A stretch of 64,000 nucleotides of DNA, from the NCBI RefSeq assembly GCF_002946835.1, contig NZ_CP026652.1, positions 7,130,001 through 7,194,000 of the forward strand, in the 5' to 3' direction. The position numbers and the translations under genes were made by a program. The notes beneath the pieces are model-generated. The model was given only the letters and a program-made list of their open reading frames with translations, was not told the DNA's origin and searched no databases. The DNA is from Streptomyces dengpaensis (GTDB taxonomy: Bacteria; Actinomycetota; Actinomycetes; Streptomycetales; Streptomycetaceae). Below are positions 1 through 8,695 of this stretch, in pieces (the first letter of the stretch is position 1; each line of letters starts with the position of its first letter).

Positions 1-2075
1 CGGAGACCGAGGTCGGCAAGGACGCCATCGAGCTCCTGGAACTGGTCGACGAGGTCCTGGACATCGCCGTCACCGCCAACCGCGGCGACTGCCTGTCCAT
101 CCGCGGCGTCGCCCGCGAGGCCGCCATCGCCTACGGCCTGCCGCTGAGCGACCCGGCCCTGATCGACGTCCCGGGCCCGAACGAGTTCGGCTACCCGGTC
201 GAGGTCTCCGACCCCGCAGGCTGCGACCGCTTCACCGCCCGTACGGTCACCGGTCTGAGCCCCGAGGCGCGCTCCCCGATCTGGCTGCAGCGCCGCCTGC
301 AGAAGGTCGGAATGCGCCCGATCTCGCTGGCCGTCGACGTCACCAACTACGTGATGATGGAGCTCGGCCAGCCGCTGCACGCCTACGACCGCAACCTGGT
401 CCAGGGCACCATCGGCGTGCGCCGTGCCCAGGAGGGCGAGAAGCTCGTCACCCTGGACGGCGTCGAGCGCAAGCTGCACGCCGAGGACCTGGTGATCACC
501 GACGAGCGTGGTCCCATCGGTCTCGCCGGTGTCATGGGCGGCGCCAACACCGAGATCGCCGACCACGACGACCTCGAGAACGCGACCTCCGACGTGGTCA
601 TCGAGGCCGCCCACTTCGACCAGGTCGCGATCGCGCGCACCGCCCGCCGCCACAAGCTGTCCTCCGAGGCGTCCCGCCGCTTCGAGCGCGGCGTCGACCC
701 GCAGGCGGCCGCCGCCGCGGCGCAGCGCACCGCCGACCTGCTGGTGCTGCTCGCGGGCGGCACCGCCGAGGCCGGTGTCACCGAGGTCATCACGCCCTCC
801 GGGCCGCACACCATCGCACTGCCGGCCGACCACCCGGACCAGGTCGCGGGCGTCGACTACGGCCGCGAGATCGTCGTACGGCGTCTGCAGGGGGTCGGCT
901 GCGACGTGTACGGGCAGGACGAGCTGATCGTCACCGTGCCGTCCTGGCGGCCCGACCTCCTTGAGCCGAACGACCTGGCCGAGGAGGTCATCCGCCTCGA
1001 GGGTTACGAGAACCTGCCCTCCACGCTGCCCAAGCCGGAGCCGGGCCGCGGTCTGACGCACCGGCAGCGGCTGCACCGCCGCGCCGGCCGCGCCCTGGCA
1101 GGGGCCGGGTACGTCGAGGCGCCGAACTACCCGTTCGTCAGCGAGCAGGTCTTCGACCAGCTCGGCCTGGCGGCCGACGACCCGGCCCGCCGCGTCGTCA
1201 AGCTGGTCAACCCGCTCAACGACGAGGAGCCCGCGCTCCGTACGTCGCTGCTGCCGGGCCTGCTCGGCGCACTGCGCCGCAACAACGGCCGGGGCTCGCA
1301 CGACCTCGCGCTGTTCGAGACCGGCCTGGTTTTCCACCCGCGTGAGGAGCAGTCCGCCGCCGGCCACCTGCCCGTCGACCGCAGACCGACCGACGAGGAG
1401 ATCGCCGCGCTGAACGCCGTGCTGCCCGAGCAGCCGCGCCATGCCGCCGTGGTCCTCGCGGGCGCCCGCGAGCAGGGCGGCTGGTGGGGCGAGGGCCGCC
1501 CGGCCGACTGGGCCGACGCCATCGAGGCCGCGCGCCTTCTCGCCCGCGAGACCGGGGCCGAACTGATCGTCCGCAAGGGCCAGTACGGGCCCTGGCACCT
1601 CGGCCGTACGGCCGAGCTGGCGGTCGTCGTGGACGGCGCCGAGCGGGTCATCGGGTACGCCGGTGAGCTGCACCCCGGCGTTCTGAAGACCCTGGGCCTG
1701 CCCGCGCGCACCTGCGCGATGGAGCTGAACCTGGACGCCCTGGACCAGGCGGGCGACGGCACCCCGCAGGCGCCGAGCATCTCCTCGTTCCCGGTGGCCA
1801 CCCAGGACGTCGCCCTGGTCGTCGACCAGGCGGTCCCGCACGCGGACGTCGAGGCCGCGCTGCGCGAGGGTGCGGGTGAACTCCTGGAGTCCATCCGGCT
1901 GTTCGACGTCTACGAGAACGCCGAGCAGCTCGGCGAGGACAAGAAGTCCCTGGCCTACGCGCTGCGCTTCCGCGCTCCCGACCGCACGCTGACGGTCGAC
2001 GAGGCGTCCGCGGCCCGCGACGCCGCCGTCGCGCTGGCGGCCGAGCGCACCGAGGCGGTGCTGCGCGGAGCGTAG
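1..2075 (+). CDS. pheT: Phenylalanine-tRNA ligase beta subunit (C-terminal ~690 residues; 5' end outside window)
   Basis: The reading frame is open from base 3 and ends at a TAG at 2073-2075, giving 690 of the usual ~830 residues. The beta subunit pairs with PheS to charge tRNA-Phe in the cytoplasm. Visible in order are the B3/B4 editing region ([15 protein letters not shown] near the start, then [18 protein letters not shown], both typical of PheT), the B5 DNA-binding-like region ([11 protein letters not shown], then [19 protein letters not shown]), the catalytic-like core ([14 protein letters not shown]) and the C-terminal anticodon-binding domain ([15 protein letters not shown] to [19 protein letters not shown]). 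The missing N-terminus carries the tRNA-binding OB-like domain. pheS is expected immediately upstream. A perfect hairpin follows the stop and probably ends the transcript. Confidence 0.98.
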   Translation, partial: ETEVGKDAIELLELVDEVLDIAVTANRGDCLSIRGVAREAAIAYGLPLSDPALIDVPGPNEFGYPVEVSDPAGCDRFTARTVTGLSPEARSPIWLQRRLQKVGMRPISLAVDVTNYVMMELGQPLHAYDRNLVQGTIGVRRAQEGEKLVTLDGVERKLHAEDLVITDERGPIGLAGVMGGANTEIADHDDLENATSDVVIEAAHFDQVAIARTARRHKLSSEASRRFERGVDPQAAAAAAQRTADLLVLLAGGTAEAGVTEVITPSGPHTIALPADHPDQVAGVDYGREIVVRRLQGVGCDVYGQDELIVTVPSWRPDLLEPNDLAEEVIRLEGYENLPSTLPKPEPGRGLTHRQRLHRRAGRALAGAGYVEAPNYPFVSEQVFDQLGLAADDPARRVVKLVNPLNDEEPALRTSLLPGLLGALRRNNGRGSHDLALFETGLVFHPREEQSAAGHLPVDRRPTDEEIAALNAVLPEQPRHAAVVLAGAREQGGWWGEGRPADWADAIEAARLLARETGAELIVRKGQYGPWHLGRTAELAVVVDGAERVIGYAGELHPGVLKTLGLPARTCAMELNLDALDQAGDGTPQAPSISSFPVATQDVALVVDQAVPHADVEAALREGAGELLESIRLFDVYENAEQLGEDKKSLAYALRFRAPDRTLTVDEASAARDAAVALAAERTEAVLRGA

Positions 2076-2100
2076 TCCGCGGACGGCTGCGAGCCACCCT

Positions 2101-2134
2101 GAGGGGTACATCCGGAAGTCCGGATGTACCCCTC
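2101..2134 (+). terminator. Perfect 16-bp inverted repeat after pheT
   Basis: Arms 2101-2116 and 2119-2134 are exact reverse complements separated by two bases. The structure starts 25 bases after the pheT stop. No T-run follows, as is common for Streptomyces terminators. It is the likely end of the pheST transcript. Confidence 0.8.
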
Positions 2135-2252
2135 ACCCGTTCGAGTGACAAGTCCGGGCGATCTGGCCCGATCGGGGCATGCGGTCGACAGAATCGGACC
2201 GGCCTCATGGAAGCCGTCTGCGCTGTCAGGGCCTATTGGGGGGCCAATCGGC

Positions 2253-3524
2253 ATGATCCGTATCAAGGCTGGGGCTCCCCGCAGGGCAACGCCCCCGACG
2301 CATTCGCGGGCGCTGGCCCGAGCGGGCCTCGGACCGCGGGGCCGGGGCGGCCGTCTGCGAGCCGGGCTCACCCGGGCGGTGCGCGGACCGCGGCCCCGGC
2401 TGATCCGCGCACGAGTCCCGCGTTCTGGCCTCGACCGGGCGGTGCGCCGGGCCGAGCGGCGGCCGTTGCGCCGGGCGCTGAGCCTCGGGCTGCCCACCTT
2501 CTGGGGCGCGATGGCGATCACGTACAAGATGACCTGTCCGCTCGCGCAGCAGAACGGGATGAGCGCCCGGATCGCCACCAGCGCCGTCTTCTTCGCCGCC
2601 GGTACGGGCCTGATGCTGCACATGAGAAGGGTGCTCCTGCGGGAGGTGAGGCAGCTCCGCAAGGTCGCGGGCGCGGCCCAGAACGTACTGCTGAGACCGC
2701 TGCCTCCGCGCATCGACGGGCTGAACATCGCCGCGGCCCAGCTGTCGGCGGACCGGGGCGCGAGCCTCGGCGGTGACCTGTACGAGGTGATCGCCACCGA
2801 GCACGGCGTACGGATCGTCATGGGCGACGTCCGCGGGCACGGAATCGGCGCCATCGGGACCGTCGCCGCCGTCCTCGGCAGCTTCCGCGAGGCCGTGCAT
2901 GACGAGCCCGAACTCGGCAGCGTCCTCAGACGCCTCGAACGCGCGCTGGCCCGGCATCTGCGCGAGCGGGCCCGCGCCGAGCACCCCTCGGCGGGGCTCG
3001 ATCCGGACAGCGCGGTCGCCGAGGAGTTCGTCACCGTGCTGCTGCTGGAGATCCGCCGCGACGGCGAGGTCTACGCCCTCAACTGCGGTCACCCGTGGCC
3101 GTATCTGCTGCGCGGCCATGTCGAACCGGCCGGCGGCGATGAACCGGCCGTCGCGTGCGGCCATGTCGAGCGGCTGGCGGGCGGGGAACCCCTGCCCCCG
3201 CTGGGGCCGTTCCCGCTCCCGGCTGAGCTGACCGCCGTGCACTGCGGTCAACTGCTGCCCGGCGAGGGGCTCTTCCTGCACACCGACGGAGTGGAGGACG
3301 CGCGCGACGTACACGGCCGGTTCTTCCCGCTGCCGGCCGTGCTCACCGAAGCCGTCCGTGTCCAGCCCGTCTCACCCCCGTCCGTCCTGCGCGCCGTCCT
3401 CACCCAAGTCCTGCGCCACACCGGCGGGATGCCCGCCGACGACGTCGCGCTGCTCGTCCTGCGCAACGACCGCCGACGCGTCCCCGTACAGCACGGCGCC
3501 TCCGTCGCGCACCGGGTGACGTGA
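2253..3524 (+). CDS. SpoIIE/PP2C-type protein serine phosphatase with N-terminal membrane segments
   Basis: A 423-residue protein. The N-terminal ~75 residues are extremely Arg-rich. Two hydrophobic stretches follow (LGLPTFWGAMAITY and IATSAVFFAAGTGLMLHM), so it is probably a membrane-anchored protein. The C-terminal ~270 residues carry the SpoIIE/RsbU PPM signature: GGDLYEV, VMGDVRGHGIGA (metal-binding Asp), NCGHPWPYLL, LHTDGVEDARD and DDVALLVLR. Such enzymes dephosphorylate anti-sigma-factor antagonists; the partner here is unknown and no anti-sigma gene is adjacent. The start at 2253 is chosen because a G-run lies just upstream; an in-frame ATG at 2124 would run into the pheT terminator hairpin. 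Confidence 0.88.
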   Translation: MIRIKAGAPRRATPPTHSRALARAGLGPRGRGGRLRAGLTRAVRGPRPRLIRARVPRSGLDRAVRRAERRPLRRALSLGLPTFWGAMAITYKMTCPLAQQNGMSARIATSAVFFAAGTGLMLHMRRVLLREVRQLRKVAGAAQNVLLRPLPPRIDGLNIAAAQLSADRGASLGGDLYEVIATEHGVRIVMGDVRGHGIGAIGTVAAVLGSFREAVHDEPELGSVLRRLERALARHLRERARAEHPSAGLDPDSAVAEEFVTVLLLEIRRDGEVYALNCGHPWPYLLRGHVEPAGGDEPAVACGHVERLAGGEPLPPLGPFPLPAELTAVHCGQLLPGEGLFLHTDGVEDARDVHGRFFPLPAVLTEAVRVQPVSPPSVLRAVLTQVLRHTGGMPADDVALLVLRNDRRRVPVQHGASVAHRVT

Positions 3525-3715
3525 AGGAACGACCTGGCGCCGTCCGCCCGGCCGCGGAGTGTCGGGCAGGCGGCCGGGCGGACGGCGCGGAGCCGGGCCG
3601 CCGCACTGTACGAGGGGGAGCCGGCGGCCCGGTCCGGCCTCTTGCGAGGCATTTCAGTCAACCGGCCGGAAACGCTCTGCGACAGCGCACGTACTGCGCG
3701 GATGCGGGCACTCGC

Positions 3716-3732
3716 TTCACACCCCGTGTGAA
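3716..3732. promoter_or_regulatory. Inverted repeat upstream of the TPR regulator gene
   Basis: TTCACAC-CCC-GTGTGAA is a perfect 7-bp-arm inverted repeat 46 bases before the start codon at 3779. A -10-like TAGTCT lies at 3744-3749. The position fits an operator overlapping the upstream promoter region, possibly for autoregulation; this is inference only. Confidence 0.4.
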
Positions 3733-3778
3733 ACGGGACGCACTAGTCTGACGGCACCGAGCCACCCGGGGGGCCTTC

Positions 3779-5119
3779 ATGCAGCCCAACACTCTGCTCG
3801 ACGCGATTCTCGACGAGGCCGGCATCTCGCACGCGGGACTCGCCGCCCATGTCAACCAGGCGGGGAGAGCGCGCGGTCTCGCGCTCAGATACGAACACAC
3901 CGCCGTGGCACGCTGGTTGAAGGGGCAGCGGCCGCGCGGCCAGGTGCCCGACCTGATCTGCGAGGTGCTCGCAAGCCGACTGCACCGGCCCGTCACGCTC
4001 GACGACATCGGCCTCGGCGTGCCCGGCGAGCCGTCCGCCCCGCACGGCACCTCGCTCTCCGGCTTCGTCGAACGCGCCACCGCCCTGTGGCGATCCGACG
4101 AGCAGCAGCGCCCGCACATCCTCGGCGCACCCGCCGTCACCGGAACGCCCGCCGTGATGCCCGTGTGGGAGTGGGAGAACCCGCCCGAGGACGTGGACGT
4201 CTCCCGCGGCGGACGCCACAACGTCAGCATGGCCGACATAGAGATGCTGCGCGCGGCCCGCGCCCACTACGAGCAGATGTACCGCAAGGCGGGCGGCATC
4301 GCGACCCGCACCCGCATAGTCGGCTTCCTCAACTCGGAGACCGCGCCCCTGCTGCGCGGCAGCTACACCGACGCCACCGGCCGCCAACTCCACCGCGCGA
4401 CCGGCGGACTGGTCGCCATCGCGGGCATCTGCGCGTACGACTCCGACGCGCACGGACTCGCCCAGCGCTACTTCCACCAGGCGCTGCGCCTGGCGAAGGC
4501 CAGCGGCGACAGGGGACTTGGGGCCTACGTCATCGCCCTGCTCGTCAACCAGGCGCTGTTCATGCGCGAGTACCGGCAGGCCGTCGCCTTCGCCGAGGCC
4601 GCGCTGCGCGCCGCCGGACGGCACATCACTCCGGCGCTCGCCTCCGACCTCTTCGCGATGCAGGCCAAGGCGTACGCACACCTCGGCGACGGCAGCAGCG
4701 CGCTGTCCTGCATCCGGCGTGCCGAACAGGCAGCCGAGCGCATCCGGCGCGGTTACGAGCCCGACGAGACCGGCTATGTCCAGCCGGGCCTGGTCAACGT
4801 TCAGGTGGCGGAGGCGCTGCTCAGCCTCGGCGACCTCGTCGCGGCGGGCGAGCACGCCGTGGCCGCCGTCGACAACCCGGCCCACGACCGGGGACGCGTG
4901 CACCGGCTCGCCATGCTCAGCCAGATCGAGCTGCGCCAGGGCAATGCCGACAAAGCGGTGGCCACCGCGGTCCAAATGGCCGAGCAGGCACGGGGAATGG
5001 AGTCCCAGCGACTGCGCGACAGACTGCGCGCGGTGCGCGAATACCTGGTGCGCAGCGACTGCGCGGGCACGGCCGAGGCCGCCGAACTCATCGACGGAGC
5101 ATTGCGCGTACCGCTCTAG
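3779..5119 (+). CDS. Helix-turn-helix / TPR-like regulatory protein
   Basis: A 446-residue protein. Residues ~5-80 look like a divergent XRE-type helix-turn-helix (LLDAILDEAGISHAGLAAHV, then YEHTAVARWLKGQRP). The rest is helical and repeat-rich, with tetratricopeptide character (repeated ALRAAG, AYAHLGDGSSALSCI, EALLSLGDLVAAGEHAVAAV). This layout is typical of a large Streptomyces family of morphology/antibiotic regulators such as NsdA, but I cannot assign it to a named member. Start: ATG after a GGGGGG tract (GGGGGGCCTTC-ATG). It is followed 52 bases later by the NUDIX gene on the same strand. It could bind DNA or only proteins. Confidence 0.75.
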   Translation: MQPNTLLDAILDEAGISHAGLAAHVNQAGRARGLALRYEHTAVARWLKGQRPRGQVPDLICEVLASRLHRPVTLDDIGLGVPGEPSAPHGTSLSGFVERATALWRSDEQQRPHILGAPAVTGTPAVMPVWEWENPPEDVDVSRGGRHNVSMADIEMLRAARAHYEQMYRKAGGIATRTRIVGFLNSETAPLLRGSYTDATGRQLHRATGGLVAIAGICAYDSDAHGLAQRYFHQALRLAKASGDRGLGAYVIALLVNQALFMREYRQAVAFAEAALRAAGRHITPALASDLFAMQAKAYAHLGDGSSALSCIRRAEQAAERIRRGYEPDETGYVQPGLVNVQVAEALLSLGDLVAAGEHAVAAVDNPAHDRGRVHRLAMLSQIELRQGNADKAVATAVQMAEQARGMESQRLRDRLRAVREYLVRSDCAGTAEAAELIDGALRVPL

Positions 5120-5171
5120 GAGACGCTCCTGCTGCCATATTGCCATCTACTCGGCGGAAGGTGGCAGAACC

Positions 5172-5717
5172 GTGCAGTGGACGAAACAGAACGAACAAAC
5201 TGTGTATGCAAACCGCTGGTTCAGCGTCAATCTCGCAGATGTGGAGCTGCCGGACGGTCGGCACCTCGATCACTTCTTGATACGGCTGCGGCCCGTTGCC
5301 GTGGCCACGGTGGTGAATGAGGCCAATGAGGTGCTGCTCCTGTGGCGGCACCGCTTCATCACCGACAGCTGGGGATGGGAACTCGCGGCGGGCGTCGTCG
5401 ATGACGGCGAGGACATCACCGTCGCGGCCGCCCGCGAACTGGAGGAGGAGACCGGCTGGCGGCCGGGACCCCTACGGCATCTGATGAGCGTCGAGCCCTC
5501 CAACGGACTCACCGACGCCCGGCACCACATCTACTGGGCCGACGAAGGCACGTACATCGGACACCCCGTGGACGACTTCGAGTCCGATCGCCGGGAATGG
5601 GTTCCCTTGAAACTCGTCCCCGACATGGTCGCCCGCGGCGAGGTCCCGGCCGCCAACATGGCTGCCGCACTGCTCCTTCTGCACCATCTCAGGCTCGGGC
5701 CGGACGCGTTGCCCTGA
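5172..5717 (+). CDS. NUDIX hydrolase
   Basis: A 181-residue protein starting at GTG with GGAAGG a few bases upstream. The NUDIX box is intact, GVVDDGEDITVAAARELEEE followed by TGW: G-x5-E-x7-REL-x-EE-x-G-W. Upstream sequence RLRPVAVATVVNEANEVLLLWRHR matches ADP-ribose-pyrophosphatase-like NUDIX proteins that cleave nucleoside diphosphate sugars. The substrate cannot be read from sequence. It lies 52 bases downstream of the TPR regulator and may share its transcript. It ends 26 bases before the stop of the convergent small membrane protein gene. Confidence 0.88.
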   Translation: MQWTKQNEQTVYANRWFSVNLADVELPDGRHLDHFLIRLRPVAVATVVNEANEVLLLWRHRFITDSWGWELAAGVVDDGEDITVAAARELEEETGWRPGPLRHLMSVEPSNGLTDARHHIYWADEGTYIGHPVDDFESDRREWVPLKLVPDMVARGEVPAANMAAALLLLHHLRLGPDALP

Positions 5718-5743
5718 TCCGTTCCCCCACAGCGTCCTGGGGT

Positions 5744-6001
5744 CTAGTGGCCCAGAGTCTGCCAGACCGCCACGGCCAGCGCGCCCACGGCCGCGACGAC
5801 CGCGAGGGTGGGCAGGGGCCAGCGGGTGTGTTCAAGGGCGACGACCCGTGCGCTCAGGTCGTTGAGATCCTTGGCGGTCTGTTCGTCGCGCTGAGTGAGC
5901 AGCGCCAGTCCTCCCTCGATGCGAGTAAGCCCCACTTCGAGGGACCGGCGTAACTCTGCGAGTTCCCCTGGGACCACGGGATGCTCGGGGTCGGCGGTCA
6001 C
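5744..6001 (-). CDS. Small coiled-coil membrane protein (85 aa)
   Basis: Start GTG at 6001 is preceded by AAAGGAG at good spacing (GGAAAGGAGCGGACTC-GTG). The protein has an N-terminal coiled-coil-like segment (VPGELAELRRSLEVGLTRIE, then TAKDLNDLSARVVALEH) and one C-terminal transmembrane helix (LPTLAVVAAVGALAVAVW). It resembles small membrane-anchored coiled-coil proteins common in Streptomyces; the function is unknown. It is convergent with the NUDIX gene. Confidence 0.65.
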   Translation of the reverse strand: MTADPEHPVVPGELAELRRSLEVGLTRIEGGLALLTQRDEQTAKDLNDLSARVVALEHTRWPLPTLAVVAAVGALAVAVWQTLGH

Positions 6002-6128
6002 GAGTCCGCTCCTTTCCGTAGTCGTCACATCCCTTACATGCGCACGGAAAGTCAACCGGCCTGCTGGACGCGTGGGGAGCGTGTGCGAGGGGCATATGCG
6101 GGCCCGGCGCACACACGGTGTGTGAATG

Positions 6129-6167
6129 GCGTGGGCCCGGCACCTGCGACAGGTGCCGGGCCCACGC
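6129..6167 (-). terminator. 18-bp perfect hairpin downstream of the hydroxyacyl-CoA dehydrogenase gene
   Basis: Arms 6129-6146 and 6150-6167 are exact reverse complements with a CGA loop. It lies 108 bases past the stop of the gene at 6275-7135 and upstream of the next minus-strand gene, so it most likely ends the dehydrogenase transcript. Confidence 0.75.
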
Positions 6168-6274
6168 AAGCCCCAGGCTCACGATCCGTAGTCATCCACG
6201 GCTGTCGTCAGTCAAGCCGCAGCTGTCATCGGCCATTGCCGTGGGTGATTATCAGCCAGAGCCGTGGGTGACGG

Positions 6275-7135
6275 TCAGTCGTAGGTGTAGAAGCCCGAGC
6301 CCGTCTTACGGCCCAGCCGGCCCGCGTCCACCATGCGCTGGAGCAGCGGGGGAGCGGCGTACAGCGGCTCCTTGAACTCCTCGTACATGCTGTACGCGAC
6401 CGAGGCCACCGTGTCGAGGCCGATCAGGTCGGACAGCTTGAGCGGACCCATCGGGTGGGCGCAGCCCATCTCCATGCCGTTGTCGATGTCCTCGCGGCTC
6501 GCGATGCCCGACTCGAACATCCGGATCGCGGAGAGGAGATACGGGATCAGCAGCGCGTTGACCACGAAGCCCGAGCGGTCCTGGGCGCGGATGGCGTGCT
6601 TGCCGAGCGCCTTCTCGGCGAACAGCTGGGCGCGGCTGAGGGTGCCCTCGGAGGTGGTGAGGGCCGGGATCAGCTCGACCAGCTTCTGCACCGGGGCCGG
6701 GTTGAAGAAGTGGATGCCGATCACCTGGTCGGGACGCGACGTGGCGACCGCCAGCTTCACCAGCGGGATCGAGGAGGTGTTGGAGGCGAGGATCGCGTCC
6801 TGCCGGGTCACCACCTGGTCGAGCACCTGGAAGATCTCGGTCTTCACCTGCTCGTTCTCGACGACGGCCTCGATCACCAGGTCGCGGTCGGCGAACTCGC
6901 CGAGGTCCGTGGTGAAGTTCAGCCGGTCCTGGGTGGCCGTGAGCTCCTCCTCGGAGATCTTGCCGCGCTCGGCCGCCTTGGAGAGCGAGTTGAAGAGCCG
7001 GGTACGGCCGATCTCCAGGGCCTCGCCAGTGGTCTCGGCGACCATGACGTCCAGACCGGCGCGGGCGCACACCTCGGCAATGCCCGCTCCCATCTGGCCG
7101 CAGCCCACCACTCCGACGCGTTCGATGTCGGTCAC
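6275..7135 (-). CDS. 3-hydroxybutyryl-CoA dehydrogenase
   Basis: A 286-residue soluble enzyme, standard length for the family, converting acetoacetyl-CoA and (S)-3-hydroxybutyryl-CoA with NAD(P). The Rossmann start GVVGCGQMGAGIAEVCARAG carries the GxGxMG fingerprint. IHFFNPAPVQKLVEL contains the catalytic His/Asn region, ASNTSSIP precedes it, and DRSGFVVNALLIPYL begins the C-terminal dimerisation domain (MEMGCAHPMGPLKLSDLIG, typical of the family). In actinomycetes it serves the ethylmalonyl-CoA/butyrate route. It appears to be transcribed alone and terminates at the hairpin at 6129-6167. Confidence 0.95.
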   Translation of the reverse strand: MTDIERVGVVGCGQMGAGIAEVCARAGLDVMVAETTGEALEIGRTRLFNSLSKAAERGKISEEELTATQDRLNFTTDLGEFADRDLVIEAVVENEQVKTEIFQVLDQVVTRQDAILASNTSSIPLVKLAVATSRPDQVIGIHFFNPAPVQKLVELIPALTTSEGTLSRAQLFAEKALGKHAIRAQDRSGFVVNALLIPYLLSAIRMFESGIASREDIDNGMEMGCAHPMGPLKLSDLIGLDTVASVAYSMYEEFKEPLYAAPPLLQRMVDAGRLGRKTGSGFYTYD

Positions 7136-7464
7136 ATCGTCCCCTTCGCTGATCTACGGACCTGGCAGGAGCCCCGTTGTTCGGTGCCTGCTTGCACGTT
7201 ACTCCGAAGTATCGATGATCGATCGTGCGGGTCCGGAATGCCGGGCGCGGAGACGGTCCATGAGGACGTGGATCCGGTGCGTAGGTCGCGCAGGGGGCGG
7301 AAAAGGGGAGGGTGTCGCGCGAGTGTTCGCGGTGAGCGTGAGGGCGACGCGGTCGGGGTTCGCGACAGCGGGGGCGGCTGCCCGGGTCGCGACGGACCGC
7401 ATCGGTGCGACGGCACGGGCCGTCGCCGACCACTACCAGCGGCCGGCGAACCCTCCGCGCTGTG
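7136..7464. other. 329-base stretch without a supported gene
   Basis: It contains the promoter region for the minus-strand dehydrogenase gene; the first ~80 bases are less GC-rich and include overlapping ATCGATGATCGATCGT palindromes at about 7212-7227. Open frames exist in both directions but have no Streptomyces codon pattern continuity or recognisable protein features. I see no RNA gene or clear terminator. Confidence 0.5.
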
Positions 7465-7662
7465 TTACTTGTTCTTCTGGTTCTGGTGGCGGATTTCGGT
7501 ATCGGGGCCCGGTGAGCACACTCCCTCGTGCCCGTCCTCGAACTTCACGCGGTACGGCGGAGTGCCTTCCGCTCCCATGACCTCGGTGATCTTCCCGACC
7601 TTGTCGTGCTGCCCGACAACCCTGCCGTGCTGCACAAGCTGGTCGCCCACGGTTGCGCGCAT
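7465..7662 (-). CDS. DUF1918 domain-containing small protein (65 aa)
   Basis: The complete small protein begins MRATVGDQLV and contains GRVVGQHDKVGKITEVMG and PYRVKFEDGHEGVCSPGPD, the typical DUF1918 fold (a small beta-barrel of unknown function widespread in actinobacteria). The C-terminus is polar (HQNQKNK). Many actinobacterial genomes carry several such genes, often expressed under stress; no role can be inferred here. It is downstream of the EamA gene on the same strand (92-base gap). Confidence 0.85.
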   Translation of the reverse strand: MRATVGDQLVQHGRVVGQHDKVGKITEVMGAEGTPPYRVKFEDGHEGVCSPGPDTEIRHQNQKNK

Positions 7663-7754
7663 CTGAACGGTCTCCTCGTCATCTGCGGGAGTAGCGGTTC
7701 GTGGCCGCAAGTTTACGGCTGGTGGCGCCGGTTGGCCCGGCCCGTGCGTGCCGG

Positions 7755-8684
7755 TCAGCCCCGCGCCCGCTGGGTGAGCGCGATGCAGACCAGTACGGCC
7801 GCGGCCGTCAGGGGTGCGGCCGGTGTGAGCTGCTCGCCAAGAAGCAGTACCGACCACACCAGTGTGAGCAGTGGCTGAGCAAGCTGCAACTGGCTGGCCT
7901 TGGGAATCCCGATCGACGCCATGCCGCGATACCAGACGACCAGACCGAGGAACTGCGACCCTGCCGCCACCCACAGCAGCCCCGTCACGCTGTGCGCCGT
8001 CAGCCGCACCGGCTCGTACGACAGTGCGAGGAGCGCGCCCGGCACAGCCGGCGGAAGACACAGGACCAGCGCCCAGCCGATGACCTGCCAGCCCGGCATG
8101 ACCCGCGCCAGCCGGCCGCCCTCCGTATAACCCGCCGCGCAGATCAGCAGCGCCCCGAAGAGATACGCGTCCGCGCCGGTCAGCGCGCCACCGCTCTGCT
8201 GAACGGTGAACGCGATCACCGCGGCCGCGCCCGTGAGGGCCGCGAACCAGAACATCCGCGAGGGCCGCGCCCCGGTGCGCAGCGCCGACAGCAGCGCGGT
8301 CGTCAGCGGCAGCAGTCCGACGACCACGGCCGCGTGGGCGGTGGTCGACGTCTGCAGCGCGAGCGTCGTCAGCAGCGGGAAGCCGAGCACGACCCCGGCC
8401 GCGACGACGGCGAGCCCCGCCCAGTGCCGGCGTCCCGGTACGGGAACGCGCAGCGCCAGCAGACAGCCGCCCGCGATCACCGCCGCGAGGACGCTGCGCA
8501 CGGCCACCAGGGACCAGGGGCCGAAGCCCTCCAGGCCCCAGGCCGTCGCCGGGAAGGTGAGGGAGAAGGCGGTGACACCGAGGGCGGCCTGCAGGGTGCC
8601 GGAGCGGCGGTCCGCCGACGTACCCCGTGTGGGTGCGCTCACCGCTATCTCGGTCGGGGCGATAGCGCTACTCTGTGTTCTCAT
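7755..8684 (-). CDS. EamA/DMT-family permease
   Basis: A 309-residue inner-membrane protein with about ten hydrophobic helices in two repeated halves, as expected for EamA drug/metabolite transporters (for example AALGVTAFSLTFPATAWGL at the first helix and ASQLQLAQPLLTLVWSVLLL in the second repeat). The substrate is unknown; relatives export amino acids or small metabolites. It is divergent from a MocR-type PLP regulator, which is likely to control it. Its start codon (CAT at 8682-8684 on the plus strand) overlaps the regulator's ATG at 8683-8685, so there is no leader and the promoter must lie inside the neighbouring coding sequence. Confidence 0.9.
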   Translation of the reverse strand: MRTQSSAIAPTEIAVSAPTRGTSADRRSGTLQAALGVTAFSLTFPATAWGLEGFGPWSLVAVRSVLAAVIAGGCLLALRVPVPGRRHWAGLAVVAAGVVLGFPLLTTLALQTSTTAHAAVVVGLLPLTTALLSALRTGARPSRMFWFAALTGAAAVIAFTVQQSGGALTGADAYLFGALLICAAGYTEGGRLARVMPGWQVIGWALVLCLPPAVPGALLALSYEPVRLTAHSVTGLLWVAAGSQFLGLVVWYRGMASIGIPKASQLQLAQPLLTLVWSVLLLGEQLTPAAPLTAAAVLVCIALTQRARG

Positions 8685-8695
8685 GCATGAGCGTA
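8669..8695. promoter_or_regulatory. Overlapping divergent promoter/start region (EamA / MocR)
   Basis: The palindrome TCATGCATGA (8681-8690) contains both start codons. Flanking it are a plus-strand -10-like TACTCT (8669-8674) and a minus-strand -10-like TACGCT (8695-8690), each 5-8 bases from its ATG. The outer bases GCTAC and GTAGC also form an inverted repeat. This fits two leaderless, mutually exclusive promoters with one shared operator. The -35 elements are weak. Confidence 0.5.
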